Part shown: piece by piece, positions 1-15,000 of the stretch
Layout of the letters: each line of letters begins with the position of its first letter
How positions within the stretch are numbered: the first letter of the stretch is position 1
NCBI GenBank assembly: GCA_964058845.1
Contig: CAXKVR010000085.1
Coordinates: 1-64,000, forward strand
Length of the DNA: 64,000 nt
Source of the DNA: Carex sylvatica
Taxonomy: Eukaryota; Streptophyta; Magnoliopsida; Poales; Cyperaceae
Direction of reading: 5' to 3'
The notes under the pieces: generated by a model
The model's input: only the letters and a program-made list of their open reading frames with translations
The model's database searches: none
What the model was told of the DNA's origin: nothing
Translations under genes and position numbers: made by a program

Positions 1-3000
1 GGGTTGTAAATGCCCTATTGTCATCTACTAGAGTGCCTCCATATGCCTTCAATTGGAGTGTTTTTATTAGGGTTGTAAATACCCTATTATCTTGCAATAT
101 ATATACACCATTAGAGTGGTCCTAACACATTCAATTGGAGTGTTTTATTAGGGTTCTAAATGCCATATTATCTTACCTTCAATTGGAGTTTCGTATTAGG
201 GTTGTAAACGCCATATTATCTTGCAATCTGGAGACACCCTAAAATGCTCCAAACACCTTCAATTGGAGTGTTGTATTAGGGTTGGAAATGTCATATTATC
301 TTTCCATCTGGAGACACTACTGGAGTGCTCCAGATACCGTCAATTAGAGTGTTGTAGTACTGTTGTAAATGCCATATTATCATTCCATATAGAGACATTA
401 CTGGATTGCTCCAAATTATATTCAATTGTAATGTTGTATTAGGGTTGCAAATGCCCTATTATCTTACCTTCAATTGGAGTGTTTTATTAGAGTTGTAAAT
501 GCCCCATTATCTTGCTATCTGTAGAAGCTACTAGAGTGCTCCAAACATCTTCAATTAGAGTGTTGTATTAGGGTTGTAAATGCCCTATTATCTTGACAGA
601 TGGAGACACTACTAGAGTGCTTCAGATACCTTCAATTAGAATGTTGTATTAGTGTTGTAAATGCCCAATTATCTTTCCATATAGAGACATTACTCGATTG
701 CTCCAAACACATTCAATTGGACTCTTGTATTAGGGTTGCAAATGCCTATTATCTTACCTTCAATTGGAGTGTTCTATTAGAGTTGTAAATGCCCTATTAT
801 CTTGCTTTCTGTAGAAGCTACTAGAGTGCTCCAAACATCTTCAATTAGAGTGTTGTATTAGGGTTGTAAATGCCCTATTATCTTGACATATGGAGACACT
901 ACTAGAGTGCTTAAGATACCTTCAATTAGAATGTTGTATTAGTGTTGTAAATGCCCAATTATCTTTCCATATAGAGATATTACTCGATTGCTCCAAACAC
1001 ATTCAATTGGACTGTTGTATTAGGGTTGCAAATGCCCTATTATCTTACCTTCAATTGGTGTGTTCTATTAGAGTTGTAAATGCCCTATTATCTTGCTATC
1101 TGTAGACACTACTTGGGTGCCCCAAACATATTCAATTAGAGTGTTTTATTAGGGTTGTAAATGCCCTATTATCATCTACTAGAGTGCCTCCATATGCCTT
1201 CAATTGGAGTGTTTTTATTAGGGTTGTAAATACCCTATTATCTTACAATATATATACACCATTAGAGTGGTCCAGACACATTCAATGGGAGGTGTTTTAT
1301 TAGGGTTCTAAATGCCCTATTATCTTACCTTATATTGGAGTGTTGTATTAGGGTTGTAAACGCCATATTATCTTGCAATCTGGAGACACCCCTAAAATGC
1401 TCCAAACACCTTCAATTGTAGTGTTGTATTAGGGTTTGTAAATGCCATATTATCTTGCCACCTAGAGACACTACTGGAGTGCTCCAGATACCGTCAATTA
1501 GAGTGTTGTAGTACTGTTGTAAATGCCATATTATCTTTCCATATAGAGACATTACTGGATTGCTCCAAATATATTCGATTGTAATGTTGTATTAGGGTTG
1601 CAAATGCCCTATTATCTTACCTTCAATTGGAGTGTTCTATTAGAGTTGTAAATGCCCTATTATCTTGCTATCTGTAGAAGCTACTAGAGTGCTCCAAACA
1701 TCTTCAATTAGAGTGTTGTATTAGGGTTGTAAATGCCCTATTATCTTGACAGATGGAGACACTACTAGAGCGCTTCAGATACCTTCAATTAGAATGTTGT
1801 ATTAGTGGTTGTAAAATGCCCTATTATCTTTCCATATAGAGATATTACTCGATTGCTCCAAACACATTCAATTGGACTAGTTGTATTAGGGTTGCAAATG
1901 CCCTATTATCTTACCTTCAATTGGAAGTGTTCTATTAGAGTTGTAAATGCCCTATTATCTTGCTATCTGTAGAAGCTACTAGAGTGCTCCAAACATCTTC
2001 AATTAGAGTGTTGTATTAGGGTTGTAAATGCCCTATTATCTTGACATATGGAGACACTACTAGAGTGCTTCAGATACCTTCAATTAGAATGTTGTATTAG
2101 TGTTGTAAATGCCCAATTATCTTTCCATATAGAGATATTACTCGATTCCTCCAAACACATTCAATTGGACTGTTTTATTAGGGTTCTAAATGCCATATTA
2201 TCTTACCTTCAATTGGAGTTTCGTATTAGGGTTGTAAACGCCATATTATCTTGCTATCTGTAGACACTACTTGGGTGTTGCCCCCAAACATCTTCAATTA
2301 GAGTGTTTTATTAGGGTTGTAAATGCCCTATTGTCATCTACTAGAGTGCCTCCATATGCCTTCAATTGGAGTGTTTTTATTAGGGTTGTAAATACCCTAT
2401 TATCTTACAATATATGTACACCATTAGAGTGGTTCTGACACATTCAATTGGAGTGTTTTATTAGGGTTCTAAATGCCCTATTATCTTACCTTCAATTGGA
2501 GTGTCGTATTAGGGTTTGTAAACGCCATATTATCTTGCAATATGGAGACACCCCTAAAATGCTCCAAACACCTTCAATTGGAGTGTTGTATTAGGGTTGT
2601 AAATGCCATATTATCTTGCCACCTAGAGACACTACTGGAGTGCTCCAGATACCGTCAATTAGAGTGTTGTATTACTGTTGTAAATGCCATATTATCTTTC
2701 CATATAGAGACATTACTGGATTGCTCCAAATATATTCAATTGTAATGTTGTATTAGGGTTGCAAATGCCCCTATTATCTTACCTTCAATTGGAGGTGTTC
2801 TATTAGAGTTGTAAATGCCCTATTATCTTGCTATCTGTAGAAGCTACTAGAGTGCTCCAAACATCTTCAATTAGAGTGTTGTATTAGGGTTGTAAATGCC
2901 CTATTATCTTGACATATGGAGACACTACTACAGTGCTTAAGATACCTTCAATTAGAATGTTGTATTAGTGTTGTAAATGCCCAATTATCTTTCCATATAG

Positions 3001-6000
3001 AGACATTACTCGATTGCTCCAAACACATTCAATTGGACTGTTGTATTAGGGTTGCAAATGCCCTATTATCTTACCTTCAATTGGAGTGTTCTATTAGAGT
3101 TGTAAATGCCCTATTATCTTGCTATCTGTAGACACTACTTGGGTGCCCCAAACATCTTCAATTAGAGTGTTTTATTAGGGTTGTAAATGCCCTATAATCA
3201 TCTACTAGAGTGCCTCCATATGCCTTCAATTGGAGTGTTTTTATTAGGGTTGTAAATACCCTATTATCTTACAATATATATACACCATTAGAGTGGTCCT
3301 GACACATTCAATTGGAGTGTTTTATTAGGGTTCTAAATGCCCTATTATCTTACCTTCAATTGGACTGTCGTATTAGCGTTGTAAACGCCATATTATCTTG
3401 CAATCTGGAGACACCCCTAAAATGCTCCAAACACCTTCAATTGGAGTGTTGTATTAGGGTTTAAAATGCCATATTATCTTGCCATCGGGAGACACTACTG
3501 GAGTGCTCCAGATACCGTCAATTAGAGTGTTGTATTACTGTTGTAAATGCCATATTATCTTTCCATATAGAGACATTACTGGATTGCTCCAAATATATTC
3601 AATTGTAATGTTGTATTAGGGTTGCAAATGCCGTATTATCTTACCTTCAATTGGAGTGTTCTATTAGAGTTGTAAATGACCTATTATCTTGCTATCTGTA
3701 GAAGCTACTAGAGTGCTCCAAACATCTTCGATTAGAGTGTTGTATTAGGGTTGTAAATGCCCTATTATCTTGAAATATGGAGACACTACTAGAGTGCTTC
3801 AGATACCTTCAATTAGAATGTTGTATTAGTGTTGTAAATGCCCTATTATCTTTCCATATAGAGATATTACTCGATTGCTCCAAACACATTCAATTGGACT
3901 GTTGTATTAGGGTTGCAAATGCCCTATTATCTTACCTTCAATTGGAGTGTTCTATTAGAGTTGTAAATGCCCTATTATCTTGCTATCTGTAGACACTACT
4001 TGGGTTCCCCAAACATCTTCAATTAGAGTTTTTTATTAGGGTTGTAAATGCCCTATTATCTTCTACTAGAGTGCCTCCATATGCCTTCAATTGGAGTGTT
4101 TTTATTAGGGTTGTAAATACCGTATTATCTTGCAATATATATACACCATTAGAGTGGTCCTAACACATTCAATTGGAGTGTTTTATTAGGGTTCTAAATG
4201 CCATATTATCTTACCTTCAATTGGAGTTTCGTATTAGGGTTGTAAACGCCATATTATCTTGCAATCTGGAGACACCCCTAAAATGCTCTAAACACCTTCA
4301 ATTGGAGTGTTGTATTAGGGTTGTAAATGCCATATTATCTTGCCACCTAGAGACACTACTGGAGTGCTCCAGATACCGTCAATTAGAGTGTTGTATTACT
4401 GTTGTAAATGCCATATTATCTTTCCATATAGAGACATTACTGGATTGCTCCAAATATATTCAATTGTAATGTTGTATTAGGGTTGCAAATGCCCTATTAT
4501 CTTACCTTCAATTGGAGTGTTCTATTAGAGTTGCAAATGCCCTATTATCTTACCTTCAATTGGAGTGTTCTATTAGAGTTGTAAATGCCCTATTATCTTG
4601 CTATATGTAGAAGCTACTAGAGTGCTCCAAACATCTTCAATTAGAGTGTTGTATTAGGGTTGTAAATGCCCTATTATCTTGACATATGGAGAAGCTACTA
4701 GAGTGCTCCAAACATCTTCAATTAGAGTGTTGTATTAGGGTTGTAAATGCCCTATTATCTTGACAGATGGAGACACTACTAGAGTGCTTCAGATACCTTC
4801 AATTAGAATGTTGTATTAGTGTTGTAAATGCCCAATTATCTTTCCATATAGAGATATTACTCGATTGCTCCAAACACATTCAATTGGACTGTTGTATTAG
4901 GGTTGCAAATGCCCTATTATCTTACCTTGAATTGGAGTGTTCTATTAGAGTTGTAAATGCCCTATTATCTTGCTATCTGTAGAAGCTACTAGAGTGCTCC
5001 AAACACCTTCAATTGGAGTGTTGTATTAGGGTTGTAAATGCCATATTATCTTGCCATCTGGAGACACTACTGGAGTGCTCCAGATACCGTCAATTAGAGT
5101 GTTGTATTACTGTTGTAAATGCCATATTATCTTTCCATATAGAGACATTACTGGATTGCTCCAAATATATTCAATTGTAATGTTGTATTAGGGTTGCAAA
5201 TGCCCTATTATCTTACCTTCAATTGGAGTGTTCTATTAGAGTTGTAAATGCCCTATTATCTTGCTATCTGTAGAAGCTACTAGAGTGCTCCAAACATCTT
5301 CAATTAGAGTGTTGTATTAGGGTTGTAAATGCCCTATTATCTTGACAGATGGAGACACTACTAGAGCGCTTCAGATACCTTCAATTAGAATGTTGTATTA
5401 GTGTTGTAAATGCCCTATTATCTTTCCATATAGAGATATTACTCGATTGCTCCAAACACATTCAATTGGACTGTTGTATTAGGGTTGCAAATGCCCTATT
5501 ATCTTTCCATATAGAGATATTACTCGATTGCTCCAAACACATTCAATTGGACTGTTGTATTAGGGTTGCAAATGCCCTATTATCTTACCTTGAATTGGAG
5601 TGTTCTATTAGAGTTGTAAATGCCCTATTATCTTGCTATCTGTAGAAGCTACTAGAGTGCTTCAGATACCTTCAATTAGAATGTTGTATTAGTGTTGTAA
5701 ATGCCCAATTATCTTTCCATATAGCGATATTACTCGATTGCTCCAAACACATTCAATTGGACTGTTGTATTAGGGTTGCAAATGCCCTATTATCTTACCT
5801 TCAATTGGAGTGTTGTATTAGGGTTGTAAATGCCATATTATCTTGCCATCTGGAGACACTACTGGAGTGCTCCAGATATCGTCAATTAGAGTGTTGTATT
5901 ACTGTTGTAAATGCCATATTATCTTTCCATATAGAGACATTACTGGATTGCTCCAAATATATTCAATTGTACTGTTGTATTACGGTTCCAAATGCCCTAT

Positions 6001-9000
6001 TATCTTACCTTCAATTGGAGTGTTCTATTAGAGTTGTAAATGCCCTATTATCTTGCTATCTGTAGACACTACTTGGGTGCCCCAAACATCTTCAATTAGA
6101 GTGTTTTATTAGGGTTGTAAATGCCCTATTATCATCTACTAGAGTGCCTCCATATGCCTTCAATTGGAGTGTTTTTATTAGGGTGGGAAATACCGTATTA
6201 TCTTACAATATACATACACCATTAGAGTGGTCCTGACACATTCAATGGGAGTGTTTTATTAGGGTTCTAAATGCCCTATTATCTTACCTTCAATTGGAGT
6301 GTTGTATTAGGGTTGTAAACGCCATATTATCTTGCAATCTGGAGACACCCCTAAAATGCTCCAAACACCTTCAATTGTAGTGTTGTATTAGGGTTGTAAA
6401 TGCCATATTATCTTGCCACCTAGAGACACTACTGGAGTGCTCCAGATACCGTCAATTAGAGTGTTGTAGTACTGTTGTAAATGCTATATTATCTTTCCAT
6501 ATAGAGACATTACTGGATTGCTCCAAATATATTCAATTGTAATGTTGTATTAGGGTTGCAAATGCCCTATTATCTTACCTTCAATTGGAGTGTTCTATTA
6601 GAGTTGTAAATGCCCTATTATCTTGCTATATGTAGAAGCTACTAGAGTGCTCCAAACATCTTCAATTAGAGTGTTGTATTAGGGTTGTAAATGCCCTATT
6701 ATCTTGACATATGGAGAAGCTACTAGAGTGCTCCAAACATCTTCAATTAGAGTGTTGTATTAGGGTTGTAAATGCCCTATTATCTTGACAGATGGAGACA
6801 CTACTAGAGTGCTTCAGATACCTTCAATTAGAATGTTGTATTAGTGTTGTAAATGCCCAATTATCTTTCCATATAGAGATATTACTCGATTGCTCCAAAC
6901 ACATTCAATTGTACTGTTGTATTAGGGTTGCAAATGCCCTATTATCTTACCTTGAATTGGAGTGTTCTATTAGAGTTGTAAATGCCCTATTATCTTGCTA
7001 TCTGTAGAAGCTACTAGAGTGCTCCAAACACCTTCAATTGGAGTGTTGTATTAGGGTTGTAAATGCCATATTATCTTGCCATCTGGAGACACTACTGGAG
7101 TGCTCCAGATACCGTCAATTAGAGTGTTGTATTACTGTTGTAAATGCCATATTATCTTTCCATATAGAGACATTACTGGATTGCTCCAAATATATTCAAT
7201 TGTACTGTTGTATTACGGTTCCAAATGCCCTATTATCTTACCTTCAATTGGAGTGTTCTATTAGAGTTGTAAATGCCCTATTATCTTGCTATCTGTAGAC
7301 ACTACTTGGGTGCCCCAAACATCTTCAATTAGAGTGTTTTATTAGGGTTGTAAATGCCCTATTATCATCTACTAGAGTGCCTCCATATGCCTTCAATTGG
7401 AGTGTTTTTATTAGGGTGGTAAATACCGTATTATCTTACAATATACATACACCATTAGAGTGGTCCTGACACATTCAATGGGAGTGTTTTATTAGGGTTC
7501 TAAATGCCCTATTATCTTACCTTCAATTGGAGTGTTGTATTAGGGTTGTAAACGCCATATTATCTTGCAATCTGGAGACACCCCTAAAATGCTCCAAACA
7601 CCTTCAATTGTAGTGTTGTATTAGGGTTGTAAATGCCATATTATCTTGCCACCTAGAGACACTACTGGAGTGCTCCAGATACCGTCAATTAGAGTGTTGT
7701 AGTACTGTTGTAAATGCCATATTATCTTTCCATATAGAGACATTACTGGATTGCTCCAAATATATTCAATTGTAATGTTGTATTAGGGTTGCAAATGCCC
7801 TATTATCTTACCTTCAATTGGAGTGTTCTATTAGAGTTGTAAATGCCCTATTATCTTGCTATCTGTAGAAGGTACTAGAGTGCTCCAAACATCTTCAATT
7901 AGAGTGTTGTATTAGGGTTGTAAATGCCCTATTATCTTGACAGATGGAGACACTACTAGAGGGCTTCAGATACCTTCAATTAGAATGTTGTATTAGTGTT
8001 GTAAATGCCCAATTATCTTTCCATATAGAGATATTACTCGATTGCTCCAAACACATTCAATTGGACTGTTATATTAGGGTTACAAATGCCCTATTATCTT
8101 ACCTTCAATTGGAGTGTTCTATTAGAGTTGTAAATGCCCTATTATCTTGCTATCTGTAGAAGCTACTAGAGTGCTCCAAACACCTTCAATTGGAGTAATG
8201 TATTAGGGTTGTAAATGCCATATTATCTTGCCATCTGGAGACACTACTGGAGTGCTCCAGATACCGTCAATTAGAGTGTTGTATTACTGTTGTAAATGCC
8301 ATATTATCTTTCCATATAGAGACATTACTGGATTGCTCAAAATATATTCAATTGTACTGTTGTATTACGGTTCCAAATGCCCTATTATCTTACCTTCAAT
8401 TGGAGTGTTCTATTAGAGTTGTAAATGCCCTATTCTCTTGCTATCTGTAGACACTACTTGGGTGCCCCAAACATCTTCAATTAGAGTGTTTTATTAGGGT
8501 TGTAAATGCCCTATTATCATCTACTAGAGTGCCCCCATATGCCTTCAATTGGAGTGTTTTTATTAGGGTGGTAAATACCGTAATATCTTACAATATATAT
8601 ACACCGTTAGAGTGGTCCTGACACATTCAATTGGAGTGTTTTATTAGGGTTCTAAATGCCCTATTATCTTACCTTCAATTGGAGTGTCGTATTAAGGTTG
8701 TAAACGCCATATTATCTTGCAATCTGGAGACACCCCTAAAATGCTCCAAACACCTTCAATTGGAGTGTTGTATTAGGGTTGTAAATGCCATATTATCTTG
8801 CCACCTAGAGACACTACTGGAGTGCTCCAGATACCGTCAATTAGAGTGTTGTATTACTGTTGTAAATGCCATATTATCTTTCCATATAGAGACATTACTG
8901 GATTGCTCCAAATATATTCAATTGTAATGTTGTATTAGGGTTGCAAATGCCCTATTATCTTACCTTCAATTGGAGTGTTCTATTAGAGTTGTAAATGCCC

Positions 9001-12000
9001 TATTATCTTGCTATATGTAGAAGCTACTAGAGTGCTCCAAACATCTTCAATTAGAGTGTTGTATTAGGGTTGTAAATGCCCTATTATCTTGACATATGGA
9101 GAAGCTACTAGAGTGCTCCAAACATCTTCAATTAGAGTGTTGTATTAGGGTTGTAAATGCCCTATTATCTTGACAGATGGAGACACTACTAGAGTGCTTC
9201 AGATACCTTCAATTAGAATGTTGTATTAGTGTTGTAAATGCCCAATTATCTTTCCTTATAGAGACATTTCTCGATTGCTCCAAACACATTCAATTGGACT
9301 CTTGTATTAGGGTTGCAAATGCCCTATTATCTTACCTTCAATTGGAGTGTTCTATTAGAGTTGTAAATGCCCTATTATCTTGTTTTCTGTAGAAGCTACT
9401 AGAGTGCTCCAAACATCTTCAATTAGAGTGTTGTATTAGGGTTGTAAATGCCCTATTATCTTGACATATGGAGACACTACTAGAGTGCTTAAGATACCTT
9501 CAATTAGAATGTTGTATTAGTGTTGTAAATGCCCAATTATCTTTCCATATAGAGATATTACTCGATTGCTCCAAACACATTCAATTGGACTGTTGTATTA
9601 GGGTTGCAAATGCCCTATTATCTTACCTTCAATTGGAGTGTTCTATTAGAGTTGTAAATGCCCTATTATCTTGCTATCTGTAGAAGCTACTAGAGTGCTC
9701 CAAACACCTTCAATTGGAGTGTTGTATTAGGGTTGTAAATGCCATATTATCTTGCCATCTGGAGACACTACTGGAGTGCTCCAGATACCGTCAATTAGAG
9801 TGTTGTATTACTGTTGTAAATGCCATATTATCTTTCCATATAGAGACATTACTGGATTGCTCCAAATATATTCAATTGTACTGTTGTATTACGGTTCCAA
9901 ATGCCCTATTATCTTACCTTCAATTGGAGTGTTCTATTAGAGTTGTAAATGCCCTATTATCTTGCTATATGTAGACACTACTTGGGTGCCCCAAACATCT
10001 TCAATTAGAGTGTTTTGTTAGGGTTGTAAATGCCCTATTATCATCTACTAGAGTGCCTCCATATGCTTTCAATTGGAGTGTTTTTATTAGGGTGGTAAAT
10101 ACCGTATTATCTTACAATATATATACACCATTAGAGTGGTCCTGACACATTCAATTGGAGTGTTTTATTAGGGTTCTAAATGCCCTATTATCTTACCTTC
10201 AATTGGACTGTCGTACTAGGGTTGGAAAACGCCATATTATCTTGCAATCTGGAGACACCCCTAAAATGCTCCAAACACCTTCAATTGGAGTGTTGTATTA
10301 GGGTTGTAAATGCCATATTATCTTGCCACCTAGAGACACTACTGGAGTGCTCCAGATACCGTCAATTAGAGTGTTGTATTACTGTTGTAAATGCCATATT
10401 ATCTTTCCATATAGAGACATTACTGGATTGCTCCAAATATATTCAATTGTAATGTTGTATTAGGGTTGTAAATGCCCTATTATCTTACCTTCAATTGGAG
10501 TGTTCTATTAGAGTTGTAAATGCCCTATTATCTTGCTATATGTAGAAGCTACTAGAGTGCTCCAAACATCTTCAATTAGAGTGTTGTATTAGGGTTGTAA
10601 ATGCCCTATTATCTTGACATATGGAGACACTACTAGAGTGCTTCAGATACCTTCAATTAGAATGTTGTATTAGTGTTGTAAATGCCCTATTATCTTTCCA
10701 TATAGAGATATTACTCGATTGCTCCAAACACAGTCAATTGGATTGCTGTATTAGGGTTGCAAATTCCCTATTATCTTACCTTCAATTGGAGTGTTCTATT
10801 AGAGTTTTAAATGCCCTATTATCTTGCTATCTGTAGACACTACTTGGGTGCCCCAAACATCTTCAATTAGAGTGTTTTATTAGGGTTGTAAATGCCCAAT
10901 TATCTTCTACTAGAGTGCCTCCATATGCCTTCAATTGGAGTGTTTTTATTAGGGTTGTAAATACCCTATTATCTTGCAATATATATACACCATTAGAGTG
11001 GTCCTAACACATTCAATTGGAGTGTTTTATTAGGGTTCTAAATGCCCTATTATCTTACCTTCAATTATAGTGTCGTATTAGGTTTGTAAACGCCATATTA
11101 TCTTGCAATCTGGAGACACCCCTAAAATGCTCCAAACACCTTCAATTGGAGTGTTGTATTAGGGTTGTAAATGTCATATTATCTTGCCATCTGGAAACAG
11201 TACTGGAGTGCTCCAGATACCGTCAATTAGAGTGTTGTATTACTGTTGTAAATGCCATATTATCTTTCCATATTGAGACATTACTGGATTGCTCCAAATA
11301 TATTCAATTGTAATGTTGTATTACTGTTGCAAATGCCCTATTATCTTACCTTCAATTGGAGTGTTCTATTAGAGTTGTAAATGCCCTATTATCTTGCTAT
11401 CTGTAGAAGCTACTAGGGTGCTCCAAACATTTTCAATTAGAGTGTTGTATTAGGGTTGTAAATGCCCTATTATCTTGACATATTGAGACACTACTAGAGT
11501 GCTTCAGATACCTTCAATTAGAATGTTGTATTAGTGTTGTAAATGCCCTATTATCTTTCCATATAGAGACATTACTGGATTGCTCCAAACACATTCAATT
11601 GGACTGTTGTATTAGGGTTGCAAATGCCCAATTATCTTACCTTCAATTGGAGTGTTATATTAGGGTTGTAAATGCCCTATTATCTTTCCATATTGAGACA
11701 TTACTGGATTGCTCCAAATATATTCAATTGTAATGTTGTATTACGGTTGCAAATGCCCTATTATCTTACCTTCAATTGGAGGGTTCTATTAGAGTTGTAA
11801 ATGCCCTATTATCTTGCTATCTGTAGACACTACTTGGGTGCCCCAAACATCTTCAATTAGAGTGTTGTATTAGGGTTGTAAATGCCTTATTATCTTCTAC
11901 TAGAGTGCCTCCATATGCGTTCAATTGGAGTGTTTTTATTAGGGTTGTAAATACCCTATTATCTTGCAATATATATACACCATTAGAGTGGTCCTAACAC

Positions 12001-15000
12001 ATTCAATTGGAGTGTTTTATTAGGGTTGTAAATGTCCTATTATCTTACCTTCAATTGGAGTGTTGTATTAGGGTTGTAAATGCCATATTATCTTGCCATC
12101 TGGAGACACTACCAGAGTGCTCCAGATACCTTCAATTAGAGTGTTGTATTAGTGTTGTAAATGCCCTATTATCATTCCATATAGAGACATTACTGGATTC
12201 CTCCAAACACATTCAATTGGACTGTTGTATTAGGGGTGCAAATGCCCAATTATCTTACCTTCAATTGGAGTGTTCTATTAGGGTTGTAAATGCCCTATTG
12301 TCTTGCTATCTGTAGACAGTACTAGATTGCTCCAAACACATTCAATTGGACTGTTGTATTAGGGTTGCAAATGCCCTATTATCTTACCTTCAATTGGAGT
12401 GTTCTATTAGAGTTGTAAATGCCCTATTATCTTGCTATCTGTAGCCACTACTTGGGTGCCCCAAACATCTTTAAGTAGAGTGTTGTATTAGGGTTGTAAA
12501 TGCTCTATTATCTTCTACTAGAGTGCCTCCATATGCCTTCAATTGGAGTGTTTTTATTAGGGTTGTAAATACCCTATTGTCTTCCAATATATATACACCA
12601 TTAGAGTGGTCCTAACACATTCAATTGGAGTGTTTTATTAGGGTTGTTAATGTCCTATTATCTTACCTTAAATTGGAGTGTTGTATTAGGGTTGTAAATG
12701 CCATATTATCTTGCCATCTGGAGACACTACCAGAGTGCTCCAGACATCTTCAATTAGATTGTTGTATTAGGTGTTGTAAATGCCCTATTATCTTGACATA
12801 TGGAGACACAACTAGAGTGCTTCAGATACCTTCAATTAGAATGTTGTATTAGTGTTGTAAATGCCCTATTATCTTTCCATATAGAGATATTACTCGATTG
12901 CTCCAAACACATTCAATTGGACTGTTGTATTAGGGTTGCAAATGCCCTATTATCTTACCTTCAATTGGAGTGTTCTATTAGAGTTGTAAATGCCCTATTA
13001 TCGTGCTATCTGTAGACACTACTTGGGTGCCCTAAACATCTTCAATTAGAGTGTTGTATTAGGGTTGTAAATGCCCTATTATCTTCTACTAGAGTACCTC
13101 CATATGCATTCAATTGGAGTGTTTTTATTAGGGTTGTAAATACCCTATTATCTTGCAATATATATACACCATTAGAGTGGTCCTAACACATTCAATTGGA
13201 CTGTTGTATTAGGGTTGCAAATGCCCAATTATCTTACCTTCAATTGGAGTGTTCTATTAGGGTTGTAAATGCCCTATTGTCTTGCTATCTGTAGACACTA
13301 CTAGAGTGCTCCAAACATCTTCAATTAGATTGTTGTATTAGGTGTTGTAAATGCCCTATTATATTGACATATGGAGACACTACTAGAGTGCTTCAGATAC
13401 CTTCAATTAGAATGTTGTATTAGTGTTGTAAATGCCCTATTATCTTTCCATATAGAGATATTACTCGATTGCTCCAAACACATTCAATTGGACTGTTGTA
13501 TTAGGGTTGCAAATGCCCTATTATCTTACCTTCAATTGGAGTGTTCTATTAGAGTTGTAAATGCCCTATTATCTTGCTATCTGTAGACACTACTTGGGTG
13601 CCCCAAACATCTTCAATTAGAGTGTTGTATTAGGGTTGTAAATGCCCTATTATCTTCTACTAGAGTGCCTCCATATGCATTCAGTTGGAGTGTTTTTATT
13701 AAGGGTTGTAAATACCCTATTATCTTGCAATATATATACACCATTAGAGTGGTCCTAACACATTCAATTGGACTGTTGTATTAGGGTTGCAAATGCCATA
13801 TTATCTTGCCATCTGGAGACACTACCAGTGCTCCAGATACCTTCAATTATAGTGTTGTATTAGTGTTGTAAATGCCCTATTATCATTCCGTATAGAGACA
13901 TTACTGGATTGCTCCAAACACATTCAATTGGACTGTTGTATTAGGGTTGCAAATGACCTATTATCTTTCCTTCAATTGGAGTGTTCTATTAGGGTTGTAA
14001 ATGTCATATTATCTTGTCATCTTGAGACACTACTAGAGTGCTCCAAACACCTTCAATTGGAATGTTTTATTAGGGTTGGAAAGGCCCTATTATCTTGCAA
14101 TCTGGAGACACTACTAGATTGCTCCAAACACCTTCAATTGGAATGTTGTATTAGGGTTGTAAACGCCCTATTATCTTGCAATATGGAAACACCCTAAAAT
14201 GCTCCAGATACCTTCAATATGAGTGTTGCATTAGTGTTGTAAATGCCCTATTATCTTTCCATATAAAGACATTACTGGATTGCTCCAAACACATTCAATT
14301 GTACTGTTGTATTAGGGTTGCAAATGCTCTATTATCTTACCTTAAATTGGAGTGTTGTATTAGGGTTGTAAATGCCATATTATCTTGCCATCTGGAGACA
14401 CTACCAGAGTGCTCCAGACATCTTCAATTAGATTGTTGTATTAGGTGTTGTAAATGCCCTATTATCTTGACATATGGAGACACAACTAGAGTGCTTCAGA
14501 TACCTTCAATTAGAATGTTGTATTAGTGTTGTAAATGCCCTATTATCTTTCCATATAGAGATATTACTCGATTGCTCCAAACACATTCAATTGGACTGTT
14601 GTATTAGGGTTGCAAATGCCCTATTATCTTACCTTCAATTGGAGTGTTCTATTAGAGTTGTAAATGCCCTATTATCGTGCTATCTGTAGACACTACTTGG
14701 GTGCCCTAAACATCTTCAATTAGAGTGTTGTATTAGGGTTGTAAATGCCCTATTATCTTCTACTAGAGTACCTCCATATGCATTCAATTGGAGTGTTTTT
14801 ATTAGGGTTGTAAATACCCTATTATCTTGCAATATATATACACCATTAGAGTGGTCCTAACACATTCAATTGGACTGTTGTATTAGGGTTGCAAATGCCC
14901 AATTATCTTACCTTCAATTGGAGTGTTCTATTAGGGTTGTAAATGCCCTATTGTCTTGCTATCTGTAGACACTACTAGAGTGCTCCAAACATCTTCAATT